From: an uncultured Pirellulaceae bacterium
GTDB lineage: Bacteria > Planctomycetota > Planctomycetia > Pirellulales > Pirellulaceae
Reading direction: 5' to 3'
DNA: 64,000 bases
NCBI GenBank assembly: GCA_937941455.1
Contig: CALDHM010000010.1
Location: 62,001 to 126,000, forward strand
Below, piece after piece: positions 8,972 through 17,120 of the stretch. How positions within the stretch are numbered: position 1 is the stretch's first letter; every line of letters starts with the position of its first letter. The notes under the pieces are model-generated. The model made no database searches. It saw only the letters and a list, made by a program, of their open reading frames with translations, and had not been told where the DNA came from. The translations under genes were made by a program, and so were the position numbers.

Positions 8972-10180
8972 ATGAGCGCCAATTTCTCGACTGTAGCCGA
9001 GGCCGTTGAACAAATCGCCCGCGGCGGTGTGGTGATCGTATTGGACGACGAAGATCGCGAGAACGAAGGGGATTTCGTCTGCGCGGCGGAACTAGCAACC
9101 CCCGAAACCATCAACTTTATCCTGAGCGGACGCGGTGATTTCTGCATGCCGATCCTCGCAGACACCGCGCGGCGATTGGAGGTGACGCCGCTGGTGCAAA
9201 CGAACACCACGAAGCTGGAGACGGCATTCCTCACGCCGCTCGATCACGTCACCGCCAAAACTGGCATTACGGCCGCCGAGCGTGCCGTTTGCGTACGCGA
9301 GATTTGCAACCCAAATAGCAAACCTTCCGATTTCGTCCGTCCAGGGCATGTCCATCTGTTGCTCGCTCGCGAGGGGGGCGTACTGCGGCGAGCCGGACAC
9401 ACCGAGGCAGCAGTTGACCTGGCACGCATGGCCGGCCTGAAACCCGCCGGTGTGATTTGCGAGGTACTCGATCGCGACGGTAATCGGGCCACCCGCGACG
9501 AGTTGATGGCGATTGCCAAGGCCCACCAATTACCAATCATCACGATCGAGCAACTGATCGCTCATCGCCGGATCAGCGAGAAACTGGTCGCGCAAATCGC
9601 CTCGGCCAACTTGCCAACGCGCTACGGCGAATTTCAGGTCATCGCCTACGATGTCAAATTCGAGACCCAACAACCGATCGCCCTCGTGATGGGAGAGCCC
9701 GCCAAGTCTGCATCCGCTCCGCTTGTGCGGATGCACAGCAGTTGTTTCACCGGTGACCTGCTCGAATCGTTGCGTTGCGACTGCGGCGACCAATTGCACC
9801 TCGCGCTACAACAAATCGCCCAGGAAGGCTGCGGTGTGGTGGTCTATCTGCCGCAGGAAGGCCGCGGGATCGGCTTGGCTGAAAAAATTCGCGCCTATGC
9901 CCTGCAGGACAAGGGGCTCGATACGGTCGAGGCAAATATCGCGCTGGGCTACAAAGCCGACAGCCGCGATTACGGCGTCGGTTTGCAAATCCTCAAGGAT
10001 CTCGGCCTGCGTGCTGTTCGGCTGCTGACCAATAATCCGAAGAAAGTCGAAGCCTTCAACTTCCGCGGCTTCGATCTCGAAGTTGTCGATCAGGTGCCGC
10101 TGCTCCCTCCTGCCAACATCCACAATTCCAACTACCTGAAGACGAAGCGGGAAAAGCTCGGTCACAAGATCCCCAGCTAG
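8972..10180 (+). CDS. ribBA: Bifunctional DHBP synthase / GTP cyclohydrolase II
   Basis: This 402-residue fusion makes both early riboflavin precursors: 3,4-dihydroxy-2-butanone 4-phosphate from ribulose 5-phosphate (N-terminal half) and the pyrimidine from GTP (C-terminal half). The RibB acidic loop [10 protein letters not shown] is at 25-34 and [13 protein letters not shown] at 143-155. The RibA half carries the zinc cysteines C258, C269 and C271 (HSSC...LRCDCG) and GRGIGL at 298-303. Length is normal. It appears monocistronic, with 369 bp before and 487 bp after. The absence of other rib genes and of an FMN riboswitch means its control is not evident. Confidence 0.97.
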   Translation: MSANFSTVAEAVEQIARGGVVIVLDDEDRENEGDFVCAAELATPETINFILSGRGDFCMPILADTARRLEVTPLVQTNTTKLETAFLTPLDHVTAKTGITAAERAVCVREICNPNSKPSDFVRPGHVHLLLAREGGVLRRAGHTEAAVDLARMAGLKPAGVICEVLDRDGNRATRDELMAIAKAHQLPIITIEQLIAHRRISEKLVAQIASANLPTRYGEFQVIAYDVKFETQQPIALVMGEPAKSASAPLVRMHSSCFTGDLLESLRCDCGDQLHLALQQIAQEGCGVVVYLPQEGRGIGLAEKIRAYALQDKGLDTVEANIALGYKADSRDYGVGLQILKDLGLRAVRLLTNNPKKVEAFNFRGFDLEVVDQVPLLPPANIHNSNYLKTKREKLGHKIPS

Positions 10181-10667
10181 CGTCGACTCCAGCTGCCACC
10201 CGTCAGGCAACGAACCTTTCGCCAGCATTCGCACGGGGATGCTCGCTAGCAAGTGCCGGCGTATCGTTCACGCTTGCTGACAACAGCGATCACCGGGGCC
10301 GGTGCTTAACTCAAGGTCGGACCTTCTTCAGCGCGACGGCTCGCAGATACTACCGCTCGCCGCCAACTTCACGGTTACGGAATCTACGTTGTCACGGAGC
10401 GACGGAGTTTACCAGAGCCATGAATCGATTCACAAATCCAGCCATCTTGATTTCGATCTGGATAGAAATTGCCGGGCATGATAAAAACCATGTTGAATTT
10501 GCTGAGGCCACGATGGCCGAAACTGCGGCGAATCGCGATCGCAATCCTTTTTTGGATGAGACCAACAGCCTCGCTGGACAGTGAAAACCGGGCATCAGCG
10601 CGACCGCTAGGCCCGTAACGAAAGCGGCGCTCGATACCGCAGCATGGATGTGTAGGGAGACTAAGTC
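10181..10667. other. Intergenic region without recognised gene
   Basis: It contains small inverted repeats such as CACCGGGGCCGGTG (about 10291-10304) but no T-tract terminator and no convincing promoter. AGGGAGA at about 10653-10659 is the ribosome site of the next gene. I see no coding frame. Confidence 0.5.
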
Positions 10668-11501
10668 ATGCAACAATCGGCCAACGATTTTTCGAAACTC
10701 AATTTTTACCGAGCGACGCTAATCGCCGGACTTGCTCTGGCGTTCGTAGCCGCCGGCGGCGCGGCCCCAGCTCAAGAATTCAAGATCGAATCGCAAGTCT
10801 ACGTCGATGAGCAAACGACCCCGATCGCGTCCACGTTGACGCTCTTCCAAGACAAATTAGTTTTCGATTTTGCGATCGGTCCTGATGGCAGTTCCGTGTC
10901 GGAGGTTGTGATTTTCGATTCGCGAGTCCAATCTTTCGAACTACTGGATATTGCGAAGGAACGCCGCGTCCACATGGAACAATTCGAGGTGCTCCGCCTG
11001 CTCGAAACGCTGCGGCAACAGGGGGCGCAGGACGAGCGACTAGGACCGCTGATCGAACCGAATCTCAAGGAGACGGTGGATCTATCGGGACGCTTTCTGC
11101 GACTGGCCAACCAACAGGTGGTCTATGAAGCCAAATGCGAAACACCGAAAGATTCCAGTCTCTTGCCGACCTACTACGAATTTTTGGACCAATACACGCG
11201 CCTGGCTGCAACCGACCCACGCCGCTTGCCTCCGTTTCCCCGGATGGAACTCAACCATTCGATGCGCAAGCACGGTTGGATTCCCCAAGAAATTAAGCTC
11301 ACGCTGGACGGTGGCGAGATTTCCACCAAAACTGTCAAATTGACGGCGAAACACCAGTGGATCGATCGCCTGTCGGAACAGGACAAAAAGCGGATCGAGT
11401 TAGCCAGACGCCATTGGCTACAGTTCAAACCGGTGAGCTTGAGCGAATACCGCGACTTGCCGAAACTCGCACAATCGCAAGAGGGAGACACCGAAAAATA
11501 G
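10668..11501 (+). CDS. Secreted protein of unknown function
   Basis: This 277-residue protein has a clear signal peptide (hydrophobic LIAGLALAFVAAGGAAPAQ, cleavage after PAQ). The mature part begins with a beta-rich segment (EFKIESQVYVDE, then TLFQDKLVFDFAI) and continues with a helical middle (VHMEQFEVLRLLETLRQQG). A conserved-looking stretch (RMELNHSMRKHGWIPQEIKL) precedes a helical C-terminus. No catalytic motif, lipobox or membrane anchor was seen. GGGAGA stands 9 nt before the ATG. It has no close neighbours. I do not recognise a named family; planctomycete-restricted periplasmic proteins of this layout are common. Confidence 0.7.
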   Translation: MQQSANDFSKLNFYRATLIAGLALAFVAAGGAAPAQEFKIESQVYVDEQTTPIASTLTLFQDKLVFDFAIGPDGSSVSEVVIFDSRVQSFELLDIAKERRVHMEQFEVLRLLETLRQQGAQDERLGPLIEPNLKETVDLSGRFLRLANQQVVYEAKCETPKDSSLLPTYYEFLDQYTRLAATDPRRLPPFPRMELNHSMRKHGWIPQEIKLTLDGGEISTKTVKLTAKHQWIDRLSEQDKKRIELARRHWLQFKPVSLSEYRDLPKLAQSQEGDTEK

Positions 11502-12002
11502 CGACGATCCAGGGATTCACGATAGGGTTTGCCTGAGCAAACTGGCGCAACGCTCGAGCGAAACCCTTAATAGGGGGGAAAATTGCGCGGTTTATGTTGA
11601 AAAAACGGAAATTTCTAGGGATTCTGGCGAGAAGAAATAAATTTTCTTGAAATCCGTCTAAATTAAGGGTTAAAATAGGGACGGAATGCCGCATCCCGTC
11701 CCTCTAACTGTCGAATTCTAGGAATACAACGAAACCTTGACCGGTCAGGCGGTGTCTATTCGATAGAGAAATTTGGTCGTTTCGAGCGAACAGCGTAGAG
11801 GCAAATGTTGTTCAAGCGAGAGAAAAGCCAAACAGGTCGCTACTGACGTTGAACTCGGCTCCTTCGGTAAAGGACATAGCAGGCGGTGCTCGGGCATGAC
11901 TTGAGCCCACCTTGTCAGGACGAGAGCTCCAGTGCAGCAAGTCTGTCAAGACACAAGAATACCGATCGAGCAAGCTTGTTAGTGTGGGCCAGGGAGAGAT
12001 GA
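11502..12002. other. Intergenic region with several short hairpins
   Basis: Visible stems are GTTTGC/GCAAAC (about 11526-11541), AGGGACGG/CCGTCCCT (11677-11684 with 11696-11703) and GGGC/GCCC near 11893. None has a terminal T-run. The 3' part is the leader of the pentapeptide gene, with GGGAGAG at 11992-11998. No riboswitch class was recognised. Confidence 0.4.
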
Positions 12003-12644
12003 ATGATCGAGATCAAACACAAATCGACTGGTAAACTCTTGCATCGTCATGACAAAGAATCTTTCAACGGTGCGCTGATCACGGGTGTCGATTTCACGGG
12101 AGCCGATTTCTCCGAGATGGATCTGACGGGATGCAAGCTGCACAGTTGCAACCTGTCTGAAGCCACTTTTCGCGGCGCGACGCTCGACAAAGTGACTCTG
12201 CAGAATTGTATCCTGCGCCGCGTCGACTTTTCCAGCGCTTTGGTCAACCACACGAACTTTTCGGATAACGTGATGGATCTGTGCGTTTTCGAGGAAGTCC
12301 GCGGGATGTGCGCGCAGTTTCGACATTCGAAAATCAATGGCGCGAGCTTCCAACGCTGCCAACTCCCGCGGGCGGACTTTTCATTTGCCGAAATGCGGGG
12401 CACGAACTTTCATGCCTCGGTGCTCGCGAAGGCCAATCTGTTCGGAGCAGACGTCTCCGAAAGCGACTTCACGCAGTCCGATCTCCGCGACTGCAACATG
12501 ACGAATGCAAAAATCTTCAAGGCCGATTTCAATTTTGCGAAAATGGCGGGCAGCATCGGCACCAACGGCAAACCGTGGGGCTCGTCTGTCAAGGCGGAAC
12601 CCAAGCGGCCGTGGTGGCAAATCTGGCGCAGCGCAGCCGTCTAA
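12003..12644 (+). CDS. Pentapeptide-repeat protein
   Basis: Most of this 213-residue protein consists of pentapeptide repeats of A(D/N)LXX type, such as GADFS, ANLFG, ADVSE, SDFTQ, SDLRD and NAKIF. They run from about residue 28 to 182 with one short irregular stretch (CVFEEVRGMCAQF). Such repeats fold as a right-handed quadrilateral beta-helix. The N-terminus (MIEIKHKSTGKLLHRHDKES) is short and charged, and the C-terminus is basic and tryptophan-rich (KRPWWQIWRS). There is no signal peptide. GGGAGAG stands just upstream of the ATG. Some such proteins mimic DNA and protect gyrase (Qnr/MfpA), but nothing here shows that role. Confidence 0.88.
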   Translation: MIEIKHKSTGKLLHRHDKESFNGALITGVDFTGADFSEMDLTGCKLHSCNLSEATFRGATLDKVTLQNCILRRVDFSSALVNHTNFSDNVMDLCVFEEVRGMCAQFRHSKINGASFQRCQLPRADFSFAEMRGTNFHASVLAKANLFGADVSESDFTQSDLRDCNMTNAKIFKADFNFAKMAGSIGTNGKPWGSSVKAEPKRPWWQIWRSAAV

Positions 12645-12715
12645 TCCCACGCGGCAACCCGCGAACTCGAACCGAGCGAACCGTTTCCCCCGTCACGTCG
12701 CCGTGACAACGCCGT

Positions 12716-14191
12716 TCAACTCGTCCGTTCAGTTTTCGTCAGCGCATCGAGCGTTTTCAAAAGATACTGCCAAAACTTTTGTACCGAGCTGACTTGAACC
12801 CGTTCATCCGGCGAGTGGGCGCCACGAATATTGGGACCGAAACTGATCATCTCCATTGCCGGATAATGCGCCCCGATGATGCCGCACTCCAAACCCGCAT
12901 GGCAAGCCGCCACATGCGGCTCGGTGTCATACCCCTCCCGATAAATTCGCCGCATCAACGCGACGATTTTCGATTCAGGATTGGGCTGCCATCCGGGATA
13001 ATCGTTGGCAAATTCCACACAAGCTCCAATTCCCTCCAGAATCTGCCGAATCACTCGCCCTAACTCTTGCCGCTCGGAATCGACCGAACTTCGCGCGAGA
13101 CATGCCCATTCGGCCGTACCGTCTTTGATCGTTACCTTCGCCAAGTTGTTGCTCGTTTGCACGAGTCCCGGTACTGACGGGCTCATGCGAAAAATTCCAT
13201 TGGGGAACGCATCGATGGCGAGCAACGTTTTCTGCTGGTCGCGCTCCGACAACACTTGTGACGCTGCAGGTGCCAGACGACATTTGATCGATAGATCGGG
13301 ATCGGTCACGGCATATTCATGTCGGATGATCGCCGTCAAGTTCGCCACAATCTGATCCACTTTAGCGGCCGTGTCACTTGGCACGGCGAACATTGCCTGG
13401 GCCTCGCGCGGAATCGCATTTCGCAGCGAGCCACCTGTCAGTTCAACCAAACGCAACGGAACCTCTGCCGCTACGGTCCCCAGGCAACGCGCGAGGAGTT
13501 TGTTCGAATTGCCTCGACCTAAATGGATATCCATGCCGGAGTGACCTCCCGTCAATCCGCTGATCGCCAATTCGTAAGTCGTATATCCAGAAGGCAATGG
13601 CTCCAGCGCTACGGCCAGTTGCCCCGTGACATCAAGGCCACCGGCACATCCGATCGTCAATTCGGTGTCATCTTCGGTATCCAAGTTGAGCAGAATTCGC
13701 CCGGCCAACCAGTCGCCCGTTAGGGCCTTCGCTCCGGTCATTCCGGTTTCCTCGTCGATGGTGAATAGCGCCTCCAATGGCGGATGCCGCGGCGCGTGCC
13801 CCTCGAGAATGGCCATGATCGCGGCCACGCCAATGCCGTTGTCTGCTCCCAGCGTCGTCCCCTCGGCACGCACCCAATCTCCGTCGACCCGCATGCGGAT
13901 TCCCTCGCTGAGAAAATCGAAATCGGTTCTGGAATTTTTCTGGTGCACCATATCCAAATGAGATTGCAGGACCACCACCGGCGCGTGCTCGCAACCGGGA
14001 GTCGCGGGCTTGCGAATCAGCACATTCCCAACGGCGTCGACGGATGTCTCGAGCCCGAGGCCTTTTCCGAAATCCACCATGAAGCGGGTGACTTCGGCTT
14101 CCTTTTTCGACGGGCGTGGCACCGCATTAAGCCGCATGAAATTTTGCCACAAAGGAAGTGGCTGAAGCGTGTGGAGTTTCGTATCACTCAT
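12716..14191 (-). CDS. pepD: Aminoacyl-histidine dipeptidase (M20C, PepD-like)
   Basis: This metallopeptidase of about 490 residues should cleave Xaa-His and other dipeptides in the cytoplasm. Zinc-ligand regions are visible: VVVLQSHLDMVHQ, GADNGIGVAA, TIDEETGMTGA and the C-terminal HAGLECGIIG. The two-domain layout and length fit PepD. The ATG at 14191 (MSDTKLHTLQPL) has GAGG 9 nt upstream; the upstream extension to 14227 is unlikely. The gene is monocistronic and converges with the pentapeptide gene, with 71 bp between the stops. Confidence 0.93.
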   Translation of the reverse strand: MSDTKLHTLQPLPLWQNFMRLNAVPRPSKKEAEVTRFMVDFGKGLGLETSVDAVGNVLIRKPATPGCEHAPVVVLQSHLDMVHQKNSRTDFDFLSEGIRMRVDGDWVRAEGTTLGADNGIGVAAIMAILEGHAPRHPPLEALFTIDEETGMTGAKALTGDWLAGRILLNLDTEDDTELTIGCAGGLDVTGQLAVALEPLPSGYTTYELAISGLTGGHSGMDIHLGRGNSNKLLARCLGTVAAEVPLRLVELTGGSLRNAIPREAQAMFAVPSDTAAKVDQIVANLTAIIRHEYAVTDPDLSIKCRLAPAASQVLSERDQQKTLLAIDAFPNGIFRMSPSVPGLVQTSNNLAKVTIKDGTAEWACLARSSVDSERQELGRVIRQILEGIGACVEFANDYPGWQPNPESKIVALMRRIYREGYDTEPHVAACHAGLECGIIGAHYPAMEMISFGPNIRGAHSPDERVQVSSVQKFWQYLLKTLDALTKTERTS

Positions 14192-14383
14192 ATCGATGGC
14201 CTCGTGCAACAGGATTGATGGTGGCAACTACCCTTGCAATATAGTCTCCGCTCGCGACGAAACCGAGCCTACTACCGCTGGGATCCTCTTCATTGCGGTC
14301 TGCTGCTCCGATAGAACGAGATCAAAAAGCCTATCCCCAGAACCACCCGTGGCCGTTAGCCGAAATGCCAGCGAGTGCTCTCT

Positions 14384-14411
14384 CGGGATCGGCTCAACCG
14401 CCCCGATCCCG
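14384..14411. repeat. Inverted repeat in the pepD/peroxidase divergent region
   Basis: CGGGATCGG (14384-14392) and CCGATCCCG (14403-14411) form a perfect 9-bp stem. Immediately left, TTAGCCGAAATGCCAGCGAG (about 14357-14376) resembles the reverse complement of the family A core, so this may be a diverged relative. It lies between two divergent genes. Confidence 0.45.
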
Positions 14412-14494
14412 ATCCCTAGATTGGGCAGTTGCGGCTTGGGGTGTTCCACCGCTGATTCTGGCCGTCTTGACCTGCTGCCGAAGCTCCTGTCCGG

Positions 14495-14523
14495 TTAACC
14501 GCCCGTAGCGATCACGGTACAAT
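14495..14523 (+). promoter_or_regulatory. Candidate promoter of the glutathione peroxidase gene
   Basis: TTAACC (14495-14500) and TACAAT (14518-14523) are 17 bp apart, matching four and five of six consensus bases. The predicted start is near 14530, about 45 nt before the ATG. Confidence 0.45.
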
Positions 14524-14575
14524 CGCAATTGCAGTTTCGTAACGAATGCTGGTACCCCCTACAGGAGCACGTTAG

Positions 14576-15175
14576 ATGAATATTCGATTTACGTTGTCCT
14601 CTGTTTTGCTTTTCGGTTTCCTCGCTATCGCAAGCATTGCGAACGGACAAGAAACACTTACTAAGGAGCAAACCAAAGTGGCCCCTGCTTTGAATTTCAA
14701 AATGACCTCGATCGATGGCGAAGAAGTCGATCTCAGCCAGTATGCCGGCAAAGTCGTGTTGGTGGTCAACGTCGCCAGCAAATGCGGCATGACCCCACAA
14801 TACAAGGACTTGCAAGCCCTCCATGAAAAATACGCCGACCAAGGCTTGGTGGTATTGGGCTTCCCCTGCAATCAATTCGGCGGCCAAGAGCCTGGTTCGG
14901 AAGCGGACATCAAGGAATTCTGCTCGACGAAGTACAATGTCAGCTTTCCGATGTTTAGCAAAATCGATGTGAAAGGTTCCAAGCAGGCACCATTTTTCCA
15001 ATATCTGTCCAATCTCGATCTCCAGCCCAAGGGCAAGGGGGAAATCGGTTGGAACTTCGAAAAATTTATCATCGATCGCTCGGGTCAACCAATCGCCCGC
15101 TTTGGCTCGCGAGTCAAACCGACTGCCCAAGAGGTCGAAAGGGTAATTGTTGCCGCCCTCAATCAGAAGAACTGA
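14576..15175 (+). CDS. Exported glutathione peroxidase family protein (Cys type)
   Basis: This 199-residue thiol peroxidase reduces hydroperoxides, probably with thioredoxin-like donors since planctomycetes usually lack a glutathione system. A signal peptide (LLFGFLAIASIANGQ) places it outside the cytoplasm. The peroxidatic cysteine is C70 in NVASKCGMTPQY. The second conserved block is LGFPCNQFGGQEPG, and the Trp/Asn of the catalytic tetrad are in GWNFEKFIID. Length is standard plus the signal. AGGAG is placed well before the ATG at 14576, a promoter lies at 14495-14523 and a strong terminator at 15258-15290, so it is a complete single-gene unit. Confidence 0.94.
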   Translation: MNIRFTLSSVLLFGFLAIASIANGQETLTKEQTKVAPALNFKMTSIDGEEVDLSQYAGKVVLVVNVASKCGMTPQYKDLQALHEKYADQGLVVLGFPCNQFGGQEPGSEADIKEFCSTKYNVSFPMFSKIDVKGSKQAPFFQYLSNLDLQPKGKGEIGWNFEKFIIDRSGQPIARFGSRVKPTAQEVERVIVAALNQKN

Positions 15176-15257
15176 AAGCGCCATTTTTTTCGAGCCAACT
15201 GGAAATCGTTGATCAGTTGGTACCGCAATTTGCTGGTTGCGATCGTTTTGAAAGAAG

Positions 15258-15290
15258 GACGCAAGACCGCGATGTCTTGCGTCTTTTTTT
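15258..15290 (+). terminator. Strong rho-independent terminator, probably bidirectional
   Basis: GACGCAAGAC (15258-15267) and GTCTTGCGTC (15274-15283) pair perfectly around a 6-nt loop and are followed by seven Ts (15284-15290). Read from the minus strand the stem is followed by CTTCTTTC, so it may also stop the convergent gene at 15296. Confidence 0.92.
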
Positions 15291-15295
15291 CATGA

Positions 15296-15793
15296 CTATT
15301 TTAATGGCCGTAATCCCGCCGATTTTCGCGCTCGCGCGACGATCAGCCACGCTGCCGGTTCAAGTCGCAAAAATTTGACGAGTTGGCTCTGCGATATTTG
15401 GAGAAAATCGGCGCAGTCGCTTAATTCCCCCTGGTGGGCAAGTACCCTATCCAACGCTTCGGCCAGCAAGCGAGGAAAATCCTCATTGTTGGGATTGATG
15501 GCGACTTTTCCGCTTTTGATATATTTCTGCCATCGCGGCGAAGGTTCACCGACAGGTTGACTGCGAACCGCAAGTGCTAGGTTCAGACGCAGCCGCTGAA
15601 TGGCTAAGTCGCGATTTTGCTGCAGGCTGCGACGCTCGCTGGCTCTACCACAAACCCCCGTCGCCAGGTGAATCACCTCGACAGCCGTTTCGACTTTATT
15701 TCGATGTTGTCCACCCGGACCACTCCCCCGCGTGCGGCGTTCGCCACACAGTTTCAATAATTCCGGAATTGGCAACGAGGCTGGATGGTTCAT
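15296..15793 (-). CDS. Peptide chain release factor-like protein (GGQ domain only)
   Basis: The peptidyl-tRNA hydrolysis motif GPGGQ (in RRTRGSGPGGQHRNKVE) is clear. The codon-recognition domains of RF1 and RF2 are absent, so this 165-residue protein belongs with the single-domain release-factor-like proteins (ArfB, RF-H, C12orf65 relatives) that may rescue stalled ribosomes. A helical C-terminal extension (LLAEALDRVLAHQGELSD) ends in basic residues (RARKSAG), as tail contacts with ribosomal RNA would need. The frame is open to 15964, but the ATG at 15793 (MNHPASLPIPELLKLC) gives the normal N-terminus. No Shine-Dalgarno sequence is visible. Confidence 0.85.
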   Translation of the reverse strand: MNHPASLPIPELLKLCGERRTRGSGPGGQHRNKVETAVEVIHLATGVCGRASERRSLQQNRDLAIQRLRLNLALAVRSQPVGEPSPRWQKYIKSGKVAINPNNEDFPRLLAEALDRVLAHQGELSDCADFLQISQSQLVKFLRLEPAAWLIVARARKSAGLRPLK

Positions 15794-16288
15794 ACGGCAA
15801 CATTGTATTGAGTTTTGTCTTGACAGAGACGAGGACTGATTTGCGGGCGAGCCACAACCGCGGCCAGTCCCCTTTGCGCTGAAAACGGACTTCCCACGCC
15901 CCACACGAATCGCGAAACCGTCCCCCAGTATGTTCAAGTTAGGGACGTCGGAATGAAGCATCAATCTTGCCAGCGTGCGACCAACTCAACCACCCTCCCG
16001 TGGCACTGCAGGAGGATCGAAACCGAGCACAGCGCGGCGGCGGGAGGAATGAGCCTTTCCAGATGACAAACCACGATTTAAGCCTAGTCGGTACGCAAAC
16101 GCTCTGATTTATCGAAAAATAGCCCGAAACTTTTTTGGCGATTCGGATGCCGCAATGGTATACTGAAGTTCCAACCACGCAATCCGGTTCGCTTTATTCC
16201 ATTCCTTGCGAGTAACGAATGAACTGTCGAGACGCGCTCCAGTAGCTCGTGAGCGACCATCCCCAATGTGCAGAGAAAGGAACCTACG
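15794..16288. other. Divergent intergenic region
   Basis: Apart from the promoter candidate at 16135-16164 I see nothing coding. A small stem-forming GC-rich stretch lies around 16000-16020. The open minus-strand extension of the release-factor-like frame through here lacks protein character. Confidence 0.4.
16135..16164 (+). promoter_or_regulatory. Candidate promoter upstream of the 16289 gene
   Basis: TTGGCG (16135-16140) and TATACT (16159-16164) are 18 bp apart. The -10 matches five of six bases. The leader to the ATG at 16289 would be about 120 nt. Confidence 0.35.
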
Positions 16289-16987
16289 ATGAGAATCTTA
16301 GCCATTGTCGCTTGGCTGTTTGTTGGACTTGGAGCGGGCATTTATCATTTTGGACCTGGCCAAAGACAGTTGCATCTCGACAGTATCGCCTCGATGATAC
16401 ACGACGCGCGGCAGGCAATTGCCGATCAGAATTGGGAACAGGCTATCTCCAGTTTCGATGCGGTACTGAGCGCACTGCCGGCGGATCTTCGTATTGAGTC
16501 GATGCAAATCCAGCTCGAAAAGGCCAAAGCGCAAATGATGGCCGCGGAACTCCCCGCGGCTCGGACGATGCTCGACACGCTACTTGCCGACGTTCGCAAG
16601 GCTCCCGTGGCCTCCCCCAAGCTCTTGGCCGATACCCAAGCGACACTGGCGAACGCTCAATATTACATGGCATGGCTGATGCGCCTGGAAGGAGCCGCCG
16701 AGGAGGATTGGATGGCTGAAATCGAATCAGCTCGGCAGAACTTCACGCAAGTCATGCACGAGGCTGAAGCCCGCGGCGATTCGCGACTGGCTCAACAATC
16801 TTCAGAAGATGTCGAGTCCGCGATTCGGCTCGCACGCATGGATCTCGGCGAACTCCAAGTTCTCCCCTTGCCGTGTCAATGCAAAGGTTGCTGCAGCGGA
16901 AAAGGCAAAAAGGCCGGGAAACGAAAGTCTGATAATTCGGCTAAAGGCGCTGGCAAGGTGGAAATTTCTGAGGGGTCCGGCAGCTAA
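16289..16987 (+). CDS. Membrane-anchored TPR-like protein with Cys-rich basic C-terminus
   Basis: From the ATG at 16289 (AAGGA 8 nt before) the protein has about 232 residues. It begins with one membrane helix (ILAIVAWLFVGLGAGIYHFG), probably an uncleaved anchor. The rest is helical, with a TPR-like pair (IADQNWEQAISSFDAVLSAL and AELPAARTMLDTLLADV). The end is odd: a cysteine cluster (CQCKGCCSGKGKK) followed by a Lys/Ser/Gly tail. The cluster could bind metal, but this is inference. It is followed 133 bp later by the 1639-residue membrane protein on the same strand and may share its transcript. I do not recognise a named family. Confidence 0.7.
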   Translation: MRILAIVAWLFVGLGAGIYHFGPGQRQLHLDSIASMIHDARQAIADQNWEQAISSFDAVLSALPADLRIESMQIQLEKAKAQMMAAELPAARTMLDTLLADVRKAPVASPKLLADTQATLANAQYYMAWLMRLEGAAEEDWMAEIESARQNFTQVMHEAEARGDSRLAQQSSEDVESAIRLARMDLGELQVLPLPCQCKGCCSGKGKKAGKRKSDNSAKGAGKVEISEGSGS

Positions 16988-17120
16988 ACCTGGCGCAGTG
17001 CCTCGCTTCCACTGGCCAATTTCTCAGATTGCATGGTTCACGGATGAACTAAGCATTCTGCAATTACCCAGCATTGAAACCGACACTGACCTCCTGTACC
17101 GATTGATCTAAAGGCATCTG

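Noticed and set aside
8481-8975. 164-codon plus-strand open frame before ribBA
   Set aside because: It overlaps the 5' end of the hydrolase on one side and the ribBA start on the other, has no ribosome site and its composition is not protein-like.
8972-9010. FMN riboswitch before ribBA
   Set aside because: The conserved RFN-element bases are not present in 8603-8971.
11502-12002. Glycine or other riboswitch in the leader of the pentapeptide gene
   Set aside because: Short matches such as GGTAAAGGACA were seen but the conserved helices do not form.
12003-12644. Qnr/MfpA-type gyrase-protecting protein
   Set aside because: Pentapeptide repeats alone do not show this role, and the loop features needed cannot be judged by eye.
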